From: an uncultured Pelagibacteraceae bacterium
Lineage (GTDB): Bacteria > Pseudomonadota > Alphaproteobacteria > Pelagibacterales > Pelagibacteraceae
DNA: 64,000 nucleotides
NCBI GenBank assembly: GCA_902543405.1
Contig: CACBYC010000001.1
Coordinates: 62,001 to 126,000, forward strand
Direction of reading: 5' to 3'
Made by a program: the position numbers and the translations under genes. A model generated the notes under the pieces. That model was not told the origin of the DNA and did not search any database. It worked only from the letters and a program-made list of their open reading frames with translations. Of this stretch, positions 1-8,765 are shown piece after piece (the stretch's first letter is position 1; each line of letters begins with the position of its first letter).

Positions 1-1609
1 AGACGCCAGTAATTGTTTTACATGGGAAAAAACATTCCAATCAATTAAAAAACTTTCGTTAGAAATTAAAAAATATGTAAATAAAGGTGATAGATGTTTA
101 TTAATATCTGAAAATAGACCAGAATGGTTTATAACTGATCTTTCAGTAATGTTATCAGAAGCTATTACTGTTCCAGCTTATACAACTTATGCAGAGATGG
201 ATTATGAATATATAATTGAAAATTGTAATCCAAAATTAATTTTTGTTTCTAATCAAGAACAATTTAATAAAGTAAAAGAAATTATAAAAAGAAAAAGTTT
301 TGTTGTTAAAATATTTTCTTTTGAAGAATTAGACATAAATTCCGAAACTTATATTAATGTTAATAAATTATTTTCTAATTTAGATTATCAAGATTTAAGT
401 GTCCCAAACTTATCAATTAACAGAAATGATCCAGCTTGCATTATTTATACTTCAGGAACGCAAGGTAATCCAAAAGGTGTAATCTTAAGTCATGGTGGAA
501 TTTTAAATAATTGTGATGGTGCACTCGATATATTAAAACCTTTACTAACATATCAGACTAGATTCTTGACTTGGTTACCTCTTTCACATTCTTATGAGCA
601 CACTGTTCAATTTGTTCAAATAAGTGTTGGAGCAAAAATATTCTATGCAGAAAGTATTGAAAAATTGATTAAAAATATGAATGATTGTAAACCTCAATTG
701 ATGACTGCAGTGCCTAGGTTTTACCAAAATTTATTTCAAAAGATCAATGCAAGTTTTAACAAAGCAACAGGATTAAAGAAAAAACTAATATTAAAAATGT
801 TAGAACTAGGAACCAAAAAGATAAATAAACAACCTTTAAAAATTTTAGAAAAATTAATTGATATTATTTTAGAAAAAATTGTAAGAAAAAAGATCAAAAG
901 TCAATTTGGAGGCGAGCTTAAAACTTTCGTTTCTGGCGGTGGAGCACTTGATAAAGAAGTTGGTATTTTTTTAAATGCTATTGGTCTTCCTACGTTACAA
1001 GGTTATGGACTAACTGAGACCTCTCCAGTTGTGAGTTGCAACCCAATTGATGATATTAGAGTTGAGACTGTGGGACCACCTTTTAAAGGTAATGAAGTAA
1101 AAATAGCATTAGATGGAGAAATTTTAGTTAAAGGTGAAAATGTAATGTTAGGTTATTGGAATAATGAAGAAGAAACTAATAAAGTTTTAAAGAATGGTTG
1201 GTTACATACAGGCGATATTGGAATTTTCGAAAATGGTTATTTAAAAATTACTGATAGAAAAAAAGATATTTTGATTACACCTGGTGGTGAAAATATTTCT
1301 CCTGTTAAAATTGAAAACGAGTTATCAAACTCCAAATTTATTGATCAATCTATTGTTTATGGAGATAATAAACCATATTTAGTTGCTTTATTAGTTTTAT
1401 CCGAGGAGCATTCAAATGTACAAAAAGATCAAATAGAAAAAGAATTAGAAAATTTGAATAAAAACCTTTCTAAAATTGAAAACATAAAAAAATTTTTTAT
1501 TATTAATGAAAAATTTTCAATTGAAAATGGAATGCTAACTCCAACTTTAAAACTTAAAAGATACAAAATTGTTCAAAAATATAAAAAAGAATTTGAAAAA
1601 CTTTATTAA
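1..1609 (+). CDS. Long-chain acyl-CoA synthetase / AMP-binding protein, 5' truncated by window edge
   Basis: Reading frame stays open from base 2 (DASNCFTWEKTFQSIKKLS...) into the listed ORF; AMP-binding motif YTSGTQGNPKGVILSH, GYGLTETSPVVS, TGDIG, TDRKKDILITPGGENISP. Confidence 0.93.
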   Translation, partial: DASNCFTWEKTFQSIKKLSLEIKKYVNKGDRCLLISENRPEWFITDLSVMLSEAITVPAYTTYAEMDYEYIIENCNPKLIFVSNQEQFNKVKEIIKRKSFVVKIFSFEELDINSETYINVNKLFSNLDYQDLSVPNLSINRNDPACIIYTSGTQGNPKGVILSHGGILNNCDGALDILKPLLTYQTRFLTWLPLSHSYEHTVQFVQISVGAKIFYAESIEKLIKNMNDCKPQLMTAVPRFYQNLFQKINASFNKATGLKKKLILKMLELGTKKINKQPLKILEKLIDIILEKIVRKKIKSQFGGELKTFVSGGGALDKEVGIFLNAIGLPTLQGYGLTETSPVVSCNPIDDIRVETVGPPFKGNEVKIALDGEILVKGENVMLGYWNNEEETNKVLKNGWLHTGDIGIFENGYLKITDRKKDILITPGGENISPVKIENELSNSKFIDQSIVYGDNKPYLVALLVLSEEHSNVQKDQIEKELENLNKNLSKIENIKKFFIINEKFSIENGMLTPTLKLKRYKIVQKYKKEFEKLY

Positions 1610-1715
1610 AATTTTTTAAAAACACTTTATTAATAGCGATTTAGTTAACTTTTTTAAGTTAATCAAAAAATAAAAAAAAATAATTTTTTTATAATTTTTT
1701 AAAAAAATTATATGT

Positions 1716-1744
1716 TTGACATAACTATTCAAAAAAAATAAAAA
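1716..1744 (+). promoter_or_regulatory. Candidate sigma70-type promoter for the basic micropeptide gene
   Basis: TTGACA (1716-1721), 17-nt spacer, TAAAAA (1739-1744). Confidence 0.4.
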
Positions 1745-1754
1745 TTAGTTATTA

Positions 1755-1773
1755 ACGAATCATAAAGATTCGT
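1755..1773 (+). promoter_or_regulatory. Leader hairpin upstream of micropeptide RBS
   Basis: Perfect 7-bp inverted repeat ACGAATC-ATAAA-GATTCGT. Confidence 0.45.
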
Positions 1774-1795
1774 TTATAAAAAAAGGGAGCTAAAG

Positions 1796-1879
1796 ATGGC
1801 TAAAAGAAAAAAGAAAGCTGCTAAAAAGAAAACTAAGAAAAAAGCTAAGAAAAAAGCTAAGAAGAAGAAAAGAAGATAG
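1796..1879 (+). CDS. 27-aa highly basic peptide (MAKRKKKAAKKKTKKKAKKKAKKKKRR)
   Basis: ATG...TAG with upstream GGGAG Shine-Dalgarno-like sequence, candidate promoter and strong terminator; absent from the ORF track because of length. Confidence 0.65.
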   Translation: MAKRKKKAAKKKTKKKAKKKAKKKKRR

Positions 1880-1902
1880 TTTAGTATTCTTTTTAATTGA
1901 TT

Positions 1903-1940
1903 ACGCTTCTCATGGCGCTTGCGTGGGAAGCGTTTTTTTT
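1903..1940 (+). terminator. Rho-independent terminator
   Basis: 12-bp stem ACGCTTCTCATG/CGTGGGAAGCGT (two G-U pairs), 7-nt loop GCGCTTG, then T-tract. Confidence 0.85.
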
Positions 1941-2763
1941 ATTCTGTTAATTCTTGATTTAATGGCTCTTCTACCACTGGTTTTTCCTCAACCTTCTGTG
2001 CTTGTTTTTCAAGATTTCTCTTTAAAGCTTTATCAAGTTTTTTCTGAGCATCCTCTAAACTTGATCCCATAACAATCTGAAATTCAGTTAATAGTCTATC
2101 ATATGCTTTCTCAAATAATTGTCTTTCACTGTAAGACTGATCAATCATAATATCATCGCCTTTATTGAGGTCCCTAACTACTTCAGCTAAATCATAAATT
2201 TTACCTGATGATATTTTGGCTTCATATTCTTGAGCCCTTCTGCTCCACATTGATCGTTTAATTTTTGGTTTGCTTTTTAGAATACTTACACATTTATTTA
2301 TTTGATTTATTGTTGCTAATGGTCTCAAGTGAGATTGCTTATTAACAGGCACCATTCCATTTGCCTTATCTTTTTCAAACTTAAGAATATACGTCTCAAC
2401 ATCAATTCCACCTATATTGATTTTTTTAGTTTCTGTAATTTGACCTACACCATGTTTAGGATAAACGACATAATCTTTAACTTTAAATATTCTTTTTTCT
2501 GTATCTTGCTTTTTAACTTTCTTAATTTCAGGTTTTTGCTCGTTAGTCTTAGGTATTCTTAATGGGTCGCTTTTAACTTCAATTTTGTCTTTTTTTTTTA
2601 AGTCTTTTATTACTTTTTTTTTTATCTCTTTTGTTATTTTTTTAGGTTTCTTTATTTTGGAAACTTTTTTTTGCTTAATTATTTTTTTAATGGGTTTAAC
2701 TTTTTTTTTAACTACTTTTTTAGTTTTTTTATTATTCAAGATTTTCTTTAAAATATTTTTCAT
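1939..2763 (-). CDS. carD: CarD-family transcriptional regulator with long Lys-rich N-terminal extension
   Basis: CarD/TRCF-type domain [27 protein letters not shown]...; ~90-aa Lys-rich N-terminus. Confidence 0.85.
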   Translation of the reverse strand: MKNILKKILNNKKTKKVVKKKVKPIKKIIKQKKVSKIKKPKKITKEIKKKVIKDLKKKDKIEVKSDPLRIPKTNEQKPEIKKVKKQDTEKRIFKVKDYVVYPKHGVGQITETKKINIGGIDVETYILKFEKDKANGMVPVNKQSHLRPLATINQINKCVSILKSKPKIKRSMWSRRAQEYEAKISSGKIYDLAEVVRDLNKGDDIMIDQSYSERQLFEKAYDRLLTEFQIVMGSSLEDAQKKLDKALKRNLEKQAQKVEEKPVVEEPLNQELTE

Positions 2764-3061
2764 ACTTATCTTTTACATCTTTAAATTGTTCATGATCCAA
2801 TGGAGGATCTTTTTTTTCACTAATGTTTGGCCATAAGTCCGAATATTTCTTATTTACTTCCATCCATTTTCCATCATTGTCGTCATTATCTGATATTATG
2901 GCGTCTACTGGACATTCTGGCTCACAAACGCCACAATCTATACACTCATCGGGTTTAATTACAAGCATATTTTTCCCTTCATAAAAGCAATCGACTGGAC
3001 AAACTTCAACACAATCCATCAATTTACATTTGATGCACTTTTCATTAACTAAATATGTCAT
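2732..3061 (-). CDS. fdxA: Ferredoxin (7Fe/8Fe type)
   Basis: [18 protein letters not shown] and [16 protein letters not shown] cysteine motifs. Confidence 0.93.
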   Translation of the reverse strand: MTYLVNEKCIKCKLMDCVEVCPVDCFYEGKNMLVIKPDECIDCGVCEPECPVDAIISDNDDNDGKWMEVNKKYSDLWPNISEKKDPPLDHEQFKDVKDKYEKYFKENLE

Positions 3062-3483
3062 GTTTTTTTTTGCCGGACTTTCTCTTTAATGTCTCCTACA
3101 ACTTTTGGTTCAAGATAAAGAAGACCAGACAATCTTCTCATTAGATTTGTTTCATACATATCAGCATCTGCATCTGAATATATTATATCCCATAATGCCT
3201 CTATTATGATTTTTTTGTCTTCCTCATTTATATTTTTAACTTCTCTAGTAAAATCAAGTATCTGATTTGAATCTTTTTCTTTTTCCTCTGCATCATTAAT
3301 AATTTTATCTATTTCTTCAGTTTCAGCGCCCATCTCAATAATTGCATCTTTTATAATTTTTTTTTCTTTATCTGTATAATTTTCATCAATTTTAGCTGAA
3401 TGAATTAGTAAACAAGCAACTGCTATTATTGATGGATGATTATTTTCTTTTTCATTTTCCTCTTTTTTAAAAATATTAAACAT
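3058..3483 (-). CDS. TerB-like (tellurite-resistance-type) helical protein
   Basis: Repeated acidic helical TerB-like pattern ([19 protein letters not shown] ... [28 protein letters not shown]). Confidence 0.7.
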   Translation of the reverse strand: MFNIFKKEENEKENNHPSIIAVACLLIHSAKIDENYTDKEKKIIKDAIIEMGAETEEIDKIINDAEEKEKDSNQILDFTREVKNINEEDKKIIIEALWDIIYSDADADMYETNLMRRLSGLLYLEPKVVGDIKEKVRQKKT

Positions 3484-5996
3484 TATTTTAAGTTAAGTTG
3501 TGAAAGGACATTAAAAGGATTGTCATTAATATTCTTATTAGTGTCTTTTTTATTCATTTTTCTTAATGGAATATATCTAAAGTGAAGATTATTATCTTTT
3601 TCATAAGTTTTATAATTCATATTTTTAATTAATTTCACAAAATTTTCTTTATTACAACCTAACAAATTCAACATTTCAGGAATTAACTTTATCTCTTTGA
3701 TTTTATTCTCAGATTTAGTATTAAAAATCATTAAAAATAATCTTTCTAAAATATCTATCCTAACAAACAAATTTTCAAATTTTTCAAAACCACAAATGAG
3801 CATTAAATTTTTATTTAGTGTTTTCTTTTCCTCTAAAAAATTTAATCCAAAAGTTGGTGGCAGGAAGTCAAAATTTTTCTCATTAAAGTTTTTCCATAAG
3901 AGAATTCTCAAGGAAACTGAACTTGGTTTAAATAATTTAAACAAAAAAACATGATATCTCCCAAATTTTACACCTAAGTTTCTTAATTTTTTTCTTTCAT
4001 CTTGATTAAGTTTTTTTAAATAATTTAAAACCTCATTTCTTTTAACAACTCCATTATTTTCGTAAAGATGATAAGCTAAAGCTCTTATTTCTGAATTGTT
4101 ATCCTTAACATTTTTCAAATCTATTAGACTTTTTAACTCTGTTTCAATTTTATCCTTGAGCCAGGTCTGTAAATAAGAATTAAGTTTTGATTTCTCACTA
4201 TTTTCAATCATTTCATCAATAATTAATTGAATTTGTGGATTTAGATAATCTGAGCCTGGAATTAATTTAGCTATTTGATTATTGTTCCAATAAATTTTAA
4301 AATCATTTTTCAATTCAATTAAGCCAGTATCAATTATTTGAGTTATTCTTTTGATAATTTGAGGAACTACGTTTTGCCTTGCTGCCTTTTTTAGTGATTT
4401 TACATCAGCGTCCAATGTATCAACTTTAAGATCTAATTCTAATTTTAAACCTTTTAAACGACCAATAAACTGTTCGTTTATCATTACCTCTTCATCATTA
4501 ATTATCTCTGTTTCAAAAATTATATCTTGTTTTAAACCTCTGGCTAAAACACTTGCTCTTTTATCTATAAATGTTTTTGTTAACTCTTCATGAAGTCTAT
4601 CTGATAGCTTATCTTCTAAATTTTTAGTTCTTTCTATCCAATAATCTTGATTTTCAACCCAGTTTGATTTATTTGACACATAAGCCCAAGTTCTGACATT
4701 GGCGATTCTATTAGATAAAGAGTCAACGTTTCCATCTAATTTATCCAATAAAGATAACTGTTCTTTCATATAGTGATTTGGAACTTTTTTATTCTTACTT
4801 GTTAAAAAATTAAAAATTTTACTAACAACTTCAAAGTGATGACCATAAGTTTTTTTTACAAAATCAGGTATTTGGCAACACTCCCATAATATTTGTAAAA
4901 CTTCACTATTATCTTGAATTTCAATGTTAGTTGCTTCTTTTAAAAAATATTTCAATACCTTTTCGTCTTGGCATTCACTTATTCGTCTTAACCAGTCTTT
5001 ATGGGGTCTCTCTTCCAAAGATTTTAATAATGAAACTTTGTTTCTAAAATTTAATTTTGAGTTTCTCCAAAAAATAGTTTGTATATCTGGAAAGCTATGA
5101 GATTCTAATGCTTCAATTTCCTCAGGTCTAACTTCTTTACATTCACCTGTTGTGCCGAATATACCATCATTTAAGTATCTACCTGCTCTACCTGCTATTT
5201 GTCCAATTTCAGAAATATTCAAATTTCTTAATTTTTTGCCATCAAATTTTTTTAAATTTGAAAAATAAACATTATCTAGATCCATATTTATTCCCATTCC
5301 AATTGCATCAGTTGCGACCAAATAATCAACATCTCCAGATTGATATAAACTTACCTGCGAGTTTCTTGTTTTGGGGCTAAGTGAGCCCATAACAATAGCA
5401 GCCCCACCTTTTTGACGTCTTATCAATTCTGCAATGGCGTATACTTCTTCAGTAGAAAAAGCTATTACAGCACTTTTTCTCTCTATTCTTGAAATTTTTT
5501 TGTGACCAGCAAAAGATAATTTAGATAGCCTTTCTCTATTTTTAAATTCAATATCATCATCAAGTTTTTGGATAATTTTTTTTATAGAGTTTGAGCCCAT
5601 TAGCATAGTAAGCTTTTCACCTCTCATATTTAACAATCTATCTGTAAAAATATGACCTCTCTCGTGGTCATTACACATTTGTACTTCATCTATACCAACA
5701 AATTCTAAATTTTTATCCAATGGCATAGACTCAACAGTGCAAAGAAAATATTTTGCATTTAATGGAATTATTTTTTCTTCGCCTGTAATCAAAGCAACTT
5801 TTGATAGATCTACTTTTTTTATAATTTTGTCATAAACTTCTCTTGCTAAAAGTCTTAATGGGAAACCAATCATACCCGAATCAAAAGAAAGCATAGTTTC
5901 AATTGCTAGGAATGTTTTTCCAGTATTTGTAGGTCCAAGTACTGCTGTAATTTTATGTTTTGTCATTTCTAGCTTTGGTGTGATTTTTTTTACCAA
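3483..5996 (-). CDS. SUV3-like SF2 RNA/DNA helicase
   Basis: Walker A GPTNTGKT, GFPLRLLAREVY, VGIDEVQMCND, ATDAIGMGINMDLDNV, QIAGRAGRY. Confidence 0.88.
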   Translation of the reverse strand: MVKKITPKLEMTKHKITAVLGPTNTGKTFLAIETMLSFDSGMIGFPLRLLAREVYDKIIKKVDLSKVALITGEEKIIPLNAKYFLCTVESMPLDKNLEFVGIDEVQMCNDHERGHIFTDRLLNMRGEKLTMLMGSNSIKKIIQKLDDDIEFKNRERLSKLSFAGHKKISRIERKSAVIAFSTEEVYAIAELIRRQKGGAAIVMGSLSPKTRNSQVSLYQSGDVDYLVATDAIGMGINMDLDNVYFSNLKKFDGKKLRNLNISEIGQIAGRAGRYLNDGIFGTTGECKEVRPEEIEALESHSFPDIQTIFWRNSKLNFRNKVSLLKSLEERPHKDWLRRISECQDEKVLKYFLKEATNIEIQDNSEVLQILWECCQIPDFVKKTYGHHFEVVSKIFNFLTSKNKKVPNHYMKEQLSLLDKLDGNVDSLSNRIANVRTWAYVSNKSNWVENQDYWIERTKNLEDKLSDRLHEELTKTFIDKRASVLARGLKQDIIFETEIINDEEVMINEQFIGRLKGLKLELDLKVDTLDADVKSLKKAARQNVVPQIIKRITQIIDTGLIELKNDFKIYWNNNQIAKLIPGSDYLNPQIQLIIDEMIENSEKSKLNSYLQTWLKDKIETELKSLIDLKNVKDNNSEIRALAYHLYENNGVVKRNEVLNYLKKLNQDERKKLRNLGVKFGRYHVFLFKLFKPSSVSLRILLWKNFNEKNFDFLPPTFGLNFLEEKKTLNKNLMLICGFEKFENLFVRIDILERLFLMIFNTKSENKIKEIKLIPEMLNLLGCNKENFVKLIKNMNYKTYEKDNNLHFRYIPLRKMNKKDTNKNINDNPFNVLSQLNLK

Positions 5997-6128
5997 TACT
6001 ATATATTGTTATCTCTAAAGAACAAAAATAGGCTAAAACTAGTCCGAATCATTGGGAAAAAAGTTCTCATTTTTATTATTTAATGTTTTAAGGTTATCAT
6101 AATTCCAAAAAATTAAATATATTTTTTT

Positions 6129-8084
6129 ATGTCTCAGAAACTATGGGAAGCTAATCCTCAAACAAAATTAAAATCAAATTTATTTGAATTTGAAAAATTT
6201 TTAGCAAAAAAATTTAATTATACACCTAAGATAAACTATAAAAAATTGTATAATTGGACAATTGAGAACCCAAAGCTTTTTTGGTCTTCTATTTGGGAAT
6301 TTTCAGACATCAAAGGTATTAAAAATGATAAATTTTATTTTCCTAGAGAAATTATTAAAAGTAAATTTTTAGTAAATTCAAAATTAAATTATTCAGAAAA
6401 TTTATTGTCAAAAAATGATAATTCAAAAGCTGTTACATTTATTAGTGAAAATGGATATCGAGAAGAAAAATCTTGGAAGGAACTAAATAATAATACTTTA
6501 AAATTAATTTATTTTTTTAAAAAAAATAATATCAAAGAAAAAGATAGAATTGCAGCATATACAGCAAATCAAATTGAGACAGTTGAGAGTTTTTTAGCAA
6601 CTAGTGCAATAGGAGCCATTTGGTCATCATGTTCTCCAGACTTTGGTGCACAAGGCGTTATAGAAAGATTTTCTCAAATTAAACCAAAACTATTAATAAT
6701 TACAGATAGATATTATTATAATGGTAAAGAGATTAATGTACTTGAAAGATTACCAGCTATTCTAAAAAAAATTAAATCTATTAAATGTGTTCTAATTACT
6801 AATTATCCTGGCAAAAAAAGCTTAAAACAAAAAAAGATCAAAGGAGTTAAAATTTTCTATTACAATAAGTTAAAATATAAAAAAGTAAAAGTATTCTCAT
6901 TTAAAAAATTTGATTTTGATAAAGAGTTAGCAATTTTATATTCGAGTGGAACCACAGGTAAACCAAAGTGTATCTGTCATAGATCTGGTGGTGTTTTATT
7001 GCAACATTTAAAGGAGCATAAACTTCATTGTAACGTAAAGCCAGGTGATAACGTATTTTATTTTACAACTTGTGGGTGGATGATGTGGAATTGGTTGATG
7101 AGTTTTTTGGCATCAAAGGCCTCTATTGTTCTATTTGACGGCTTCCCTATGCATAAAAGAAATGATTTATTATTTAAAATAGCTGAGAAAGAAAAAATTT
7201 CACTCTTAGGTATAAGTGCTAAATATATTGATCAAATAAAGAAGTATAATTTAAACATCAAAAATAAATATAAACTAAAGCATCTAAAAACTATTTGTTC
7301 CACCGGATCACCTTTATCCTCTGACGGTTTTGATTATGTTTATAAAAATATAAAAAAAAATGTTCATTTAGCATCAATAGCTGGAGGAACAGATCTTGTT
7401 TCATGCTTCGTATTAGGAAATATATATTCACCAGTCTATAGGGGGCAAATTCAAAATAATGGTTTAGGAATGAATACGGACGTTTTTTCTGAAAAAGGAA
7501 AATCTTTAATTAACAAAAAAGGGGAATTGGTTTGTAAATCTGCATTTCCTTCAATGCCAAAATTATTTTGGAACGATACAAACAATAAAAAATACAAAAA
7601 TGCCTACTTTAAGAAATTTAAAAATGTATGGCATCATGGTGATTTTGCTGAAAGAAAAAATAATGGAGGATATATAATTTATGGAAGATCAGATGCCACA
7701 CTAAATCCTGGAGGAGCAAGGTTAGGTACCGCTGAAATATATTCTGTAGTAGAAAAATTTAAGGAAATAAAAGAGTCAATCGTGATAGGTCAATCTTGGG
7801 ATAATGATATTAGAATTGTATTATTTTTAGTTTTAGATGAACACAATAGTTTAAATGAAGACCTTATAGCAAAAATTAAAAAAAATATAAGGTTTCAAGC
7901 TTCACCAAGACATGTACCATCAAAAATTATTGAAGTTACTGATATTCCAAGAACTAAAAATAATAAAATTGTAGAGTTGGCAGTAAAAAACGTAGTTGAA
8001 GGAAATAAAATTAAAAATATTCAGGCATTAAGCAACCCAGAATCTTTGAAGCAATTTAAAAATTTAATTGAATTAAAAAATTAG
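6129..8084 (+). CDS. aacS: Acetoacetyl-CoA synthetase
   Basis: YSSGTTGKPKCICHRSGGVLLQHLKEH, TTCGWMMWNWLMSFLASKASIVLFDG, GRSDATLNPGGARLGTAEIY. Confidence 0.92.
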   Translation: MSQKLWEANPQTKLKSNLFEFEKFLAKKFNYTPKINYKKLYNWTIENPKLFWSSIWEFSDIKGIKNDKFYFPREIIKSKFLVNSKLNYSENLLSKNDNSKAVTFISENGYREEKSWKELNNNTLKLIYFFKKNNIKEKDRIAAYTANQIETVESFLATSAIGAIWSSCSPDFGAQGVIERFSQIKPKLLIITDRYYYNGKEINVLERLPAILKKIKSIKCVLITNYPGKKSLKQKKIKGVKIFYYNKLKYKKVKVFSFKKFDFDKELAILYSSGTTGKPKCICHRSGGVLLQHLKEHKLHCNVKPGDNVFYFTTCGWMMWNWLMSFLASKASIVLFDGFPMHKRNDLLFKIAEKEKISLLGISAKYIDQIKKYNLNIKNKYKLKHLKTICSTGSPLSSDGFDYVYKNIKKNVHLASIAGGTDLVSCFVLGNIYSPVYRGQIQNNGLGMNTDVFSEKGKSLINKKGELVCKSAFPSMPKLFWNDTNNKKYKNAYFKKFKNVWHHGDFAERKNNGGYIIYGRSDATLNPGGARLGTAEIYSVVEKFKEIKESIVIGQSWDNDIRIVLFLVLDEHNSLNEDLIAKIKKNIRFQASPRHVPSKIIEVTDIPRTKNNKIVELAVKNVVEGNKIKNIQALSNPESLKQFKNLIELKN

Positions 8085-8090
8085 TGAATA

Positions 8091-8561
8091 TTAACCACCC
8101 AAACCTGCATTTGGAAGTGGTCTTCTTAAAATTTTCCAAATCCCAACTGCGCTTGCAATTAATTTATTTTTATACTTGAGTTTGCAATTTATAAATACCA
8201 TTGACTTTGTAACTTTTTGAATTTCTACTGTTCCCAATAATTCATCTCCAATGTTAGAGGGAGCTATAAATTTTATATCTAATGAAATAGTTACACATGG
8301 TTTATTTCCACTTGCTCTATGACAAGCAGTACCTGCTCCAGCATCAATGATTGTACAAATATAACCACCATGAGTTATCCCAGCTTTATTTAAATGTGTT
8401 TTTTTAATCTTAGTTTTAAACTCAAATTTTTTCTTGGTAATAGATCTAAACAATAAACCACCATTATGTTTCATATAGCTTGGCTTATTACTTAATTGTT
8501 CAAATTTTTTTTTCATTAAAGGATTATTGTCATAATTAGTATAAATAATAAAACTAAACAA
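8091..8561 (-). CDS. PaaI-family hotdog thioesterase
   Basis: NKAGITHGGYICTIIDAGAGTACHRA hotdog-fold signature. Confidence 0.8.
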   Translation of the reverse strand: MFSFIIYTNYDNNPLMKKKFEQLSNKPSYMKHNGGLLFRSITKKKFEFKTKIKKTHLNKAGITHGGYICTIIDAGAGTACHRASGNKPCVTISLDIKFIAPSNIGDELLGTVEIQKVTKSMVFINCKLKYKNKLIASAVGIWKILRRPLPNAGLGG

Positions 8562-8613
8562 AAGAAATATATTACAGATTTTTCAAGTGATATTTTCATT
8601 TATCCTTCCATTT

Positions 8614-8690
8614 TGGTGCGCCTGCTAGGAGTTGAACCCAGAACCTCCTGGTCCGTAGCCAAGCGCTCTATCCAATTGAGCTACAGGCGC
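8614..8690 (-). tRNA. tRNA-Arg (anticodon ACG), CCA encoded
   Basis: Reverse complement GCGCCTGTAGCTCAATTGGATAGAGCGCTTGGCTACGGACCAGG...TTCAACTCCTAGCAGGCGCACCA folds as cloverleaf; loop CTACGGA. Confidence 0.93.
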
Positions 8691-8765
8691 AATTTATACA
8701 GTTTTTATACATAATTAATAATGTAAATTATTTTTTTAGCAAATATTGATATATATATTACAAAA

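Noticed and set aside
2329-2836. Plus-strand Phe-rich ORFs (2329-2562, 2585-2836)
   Set aside because: Complement of Lys-rich carD coding sequence; poly-T shadow ORFs.
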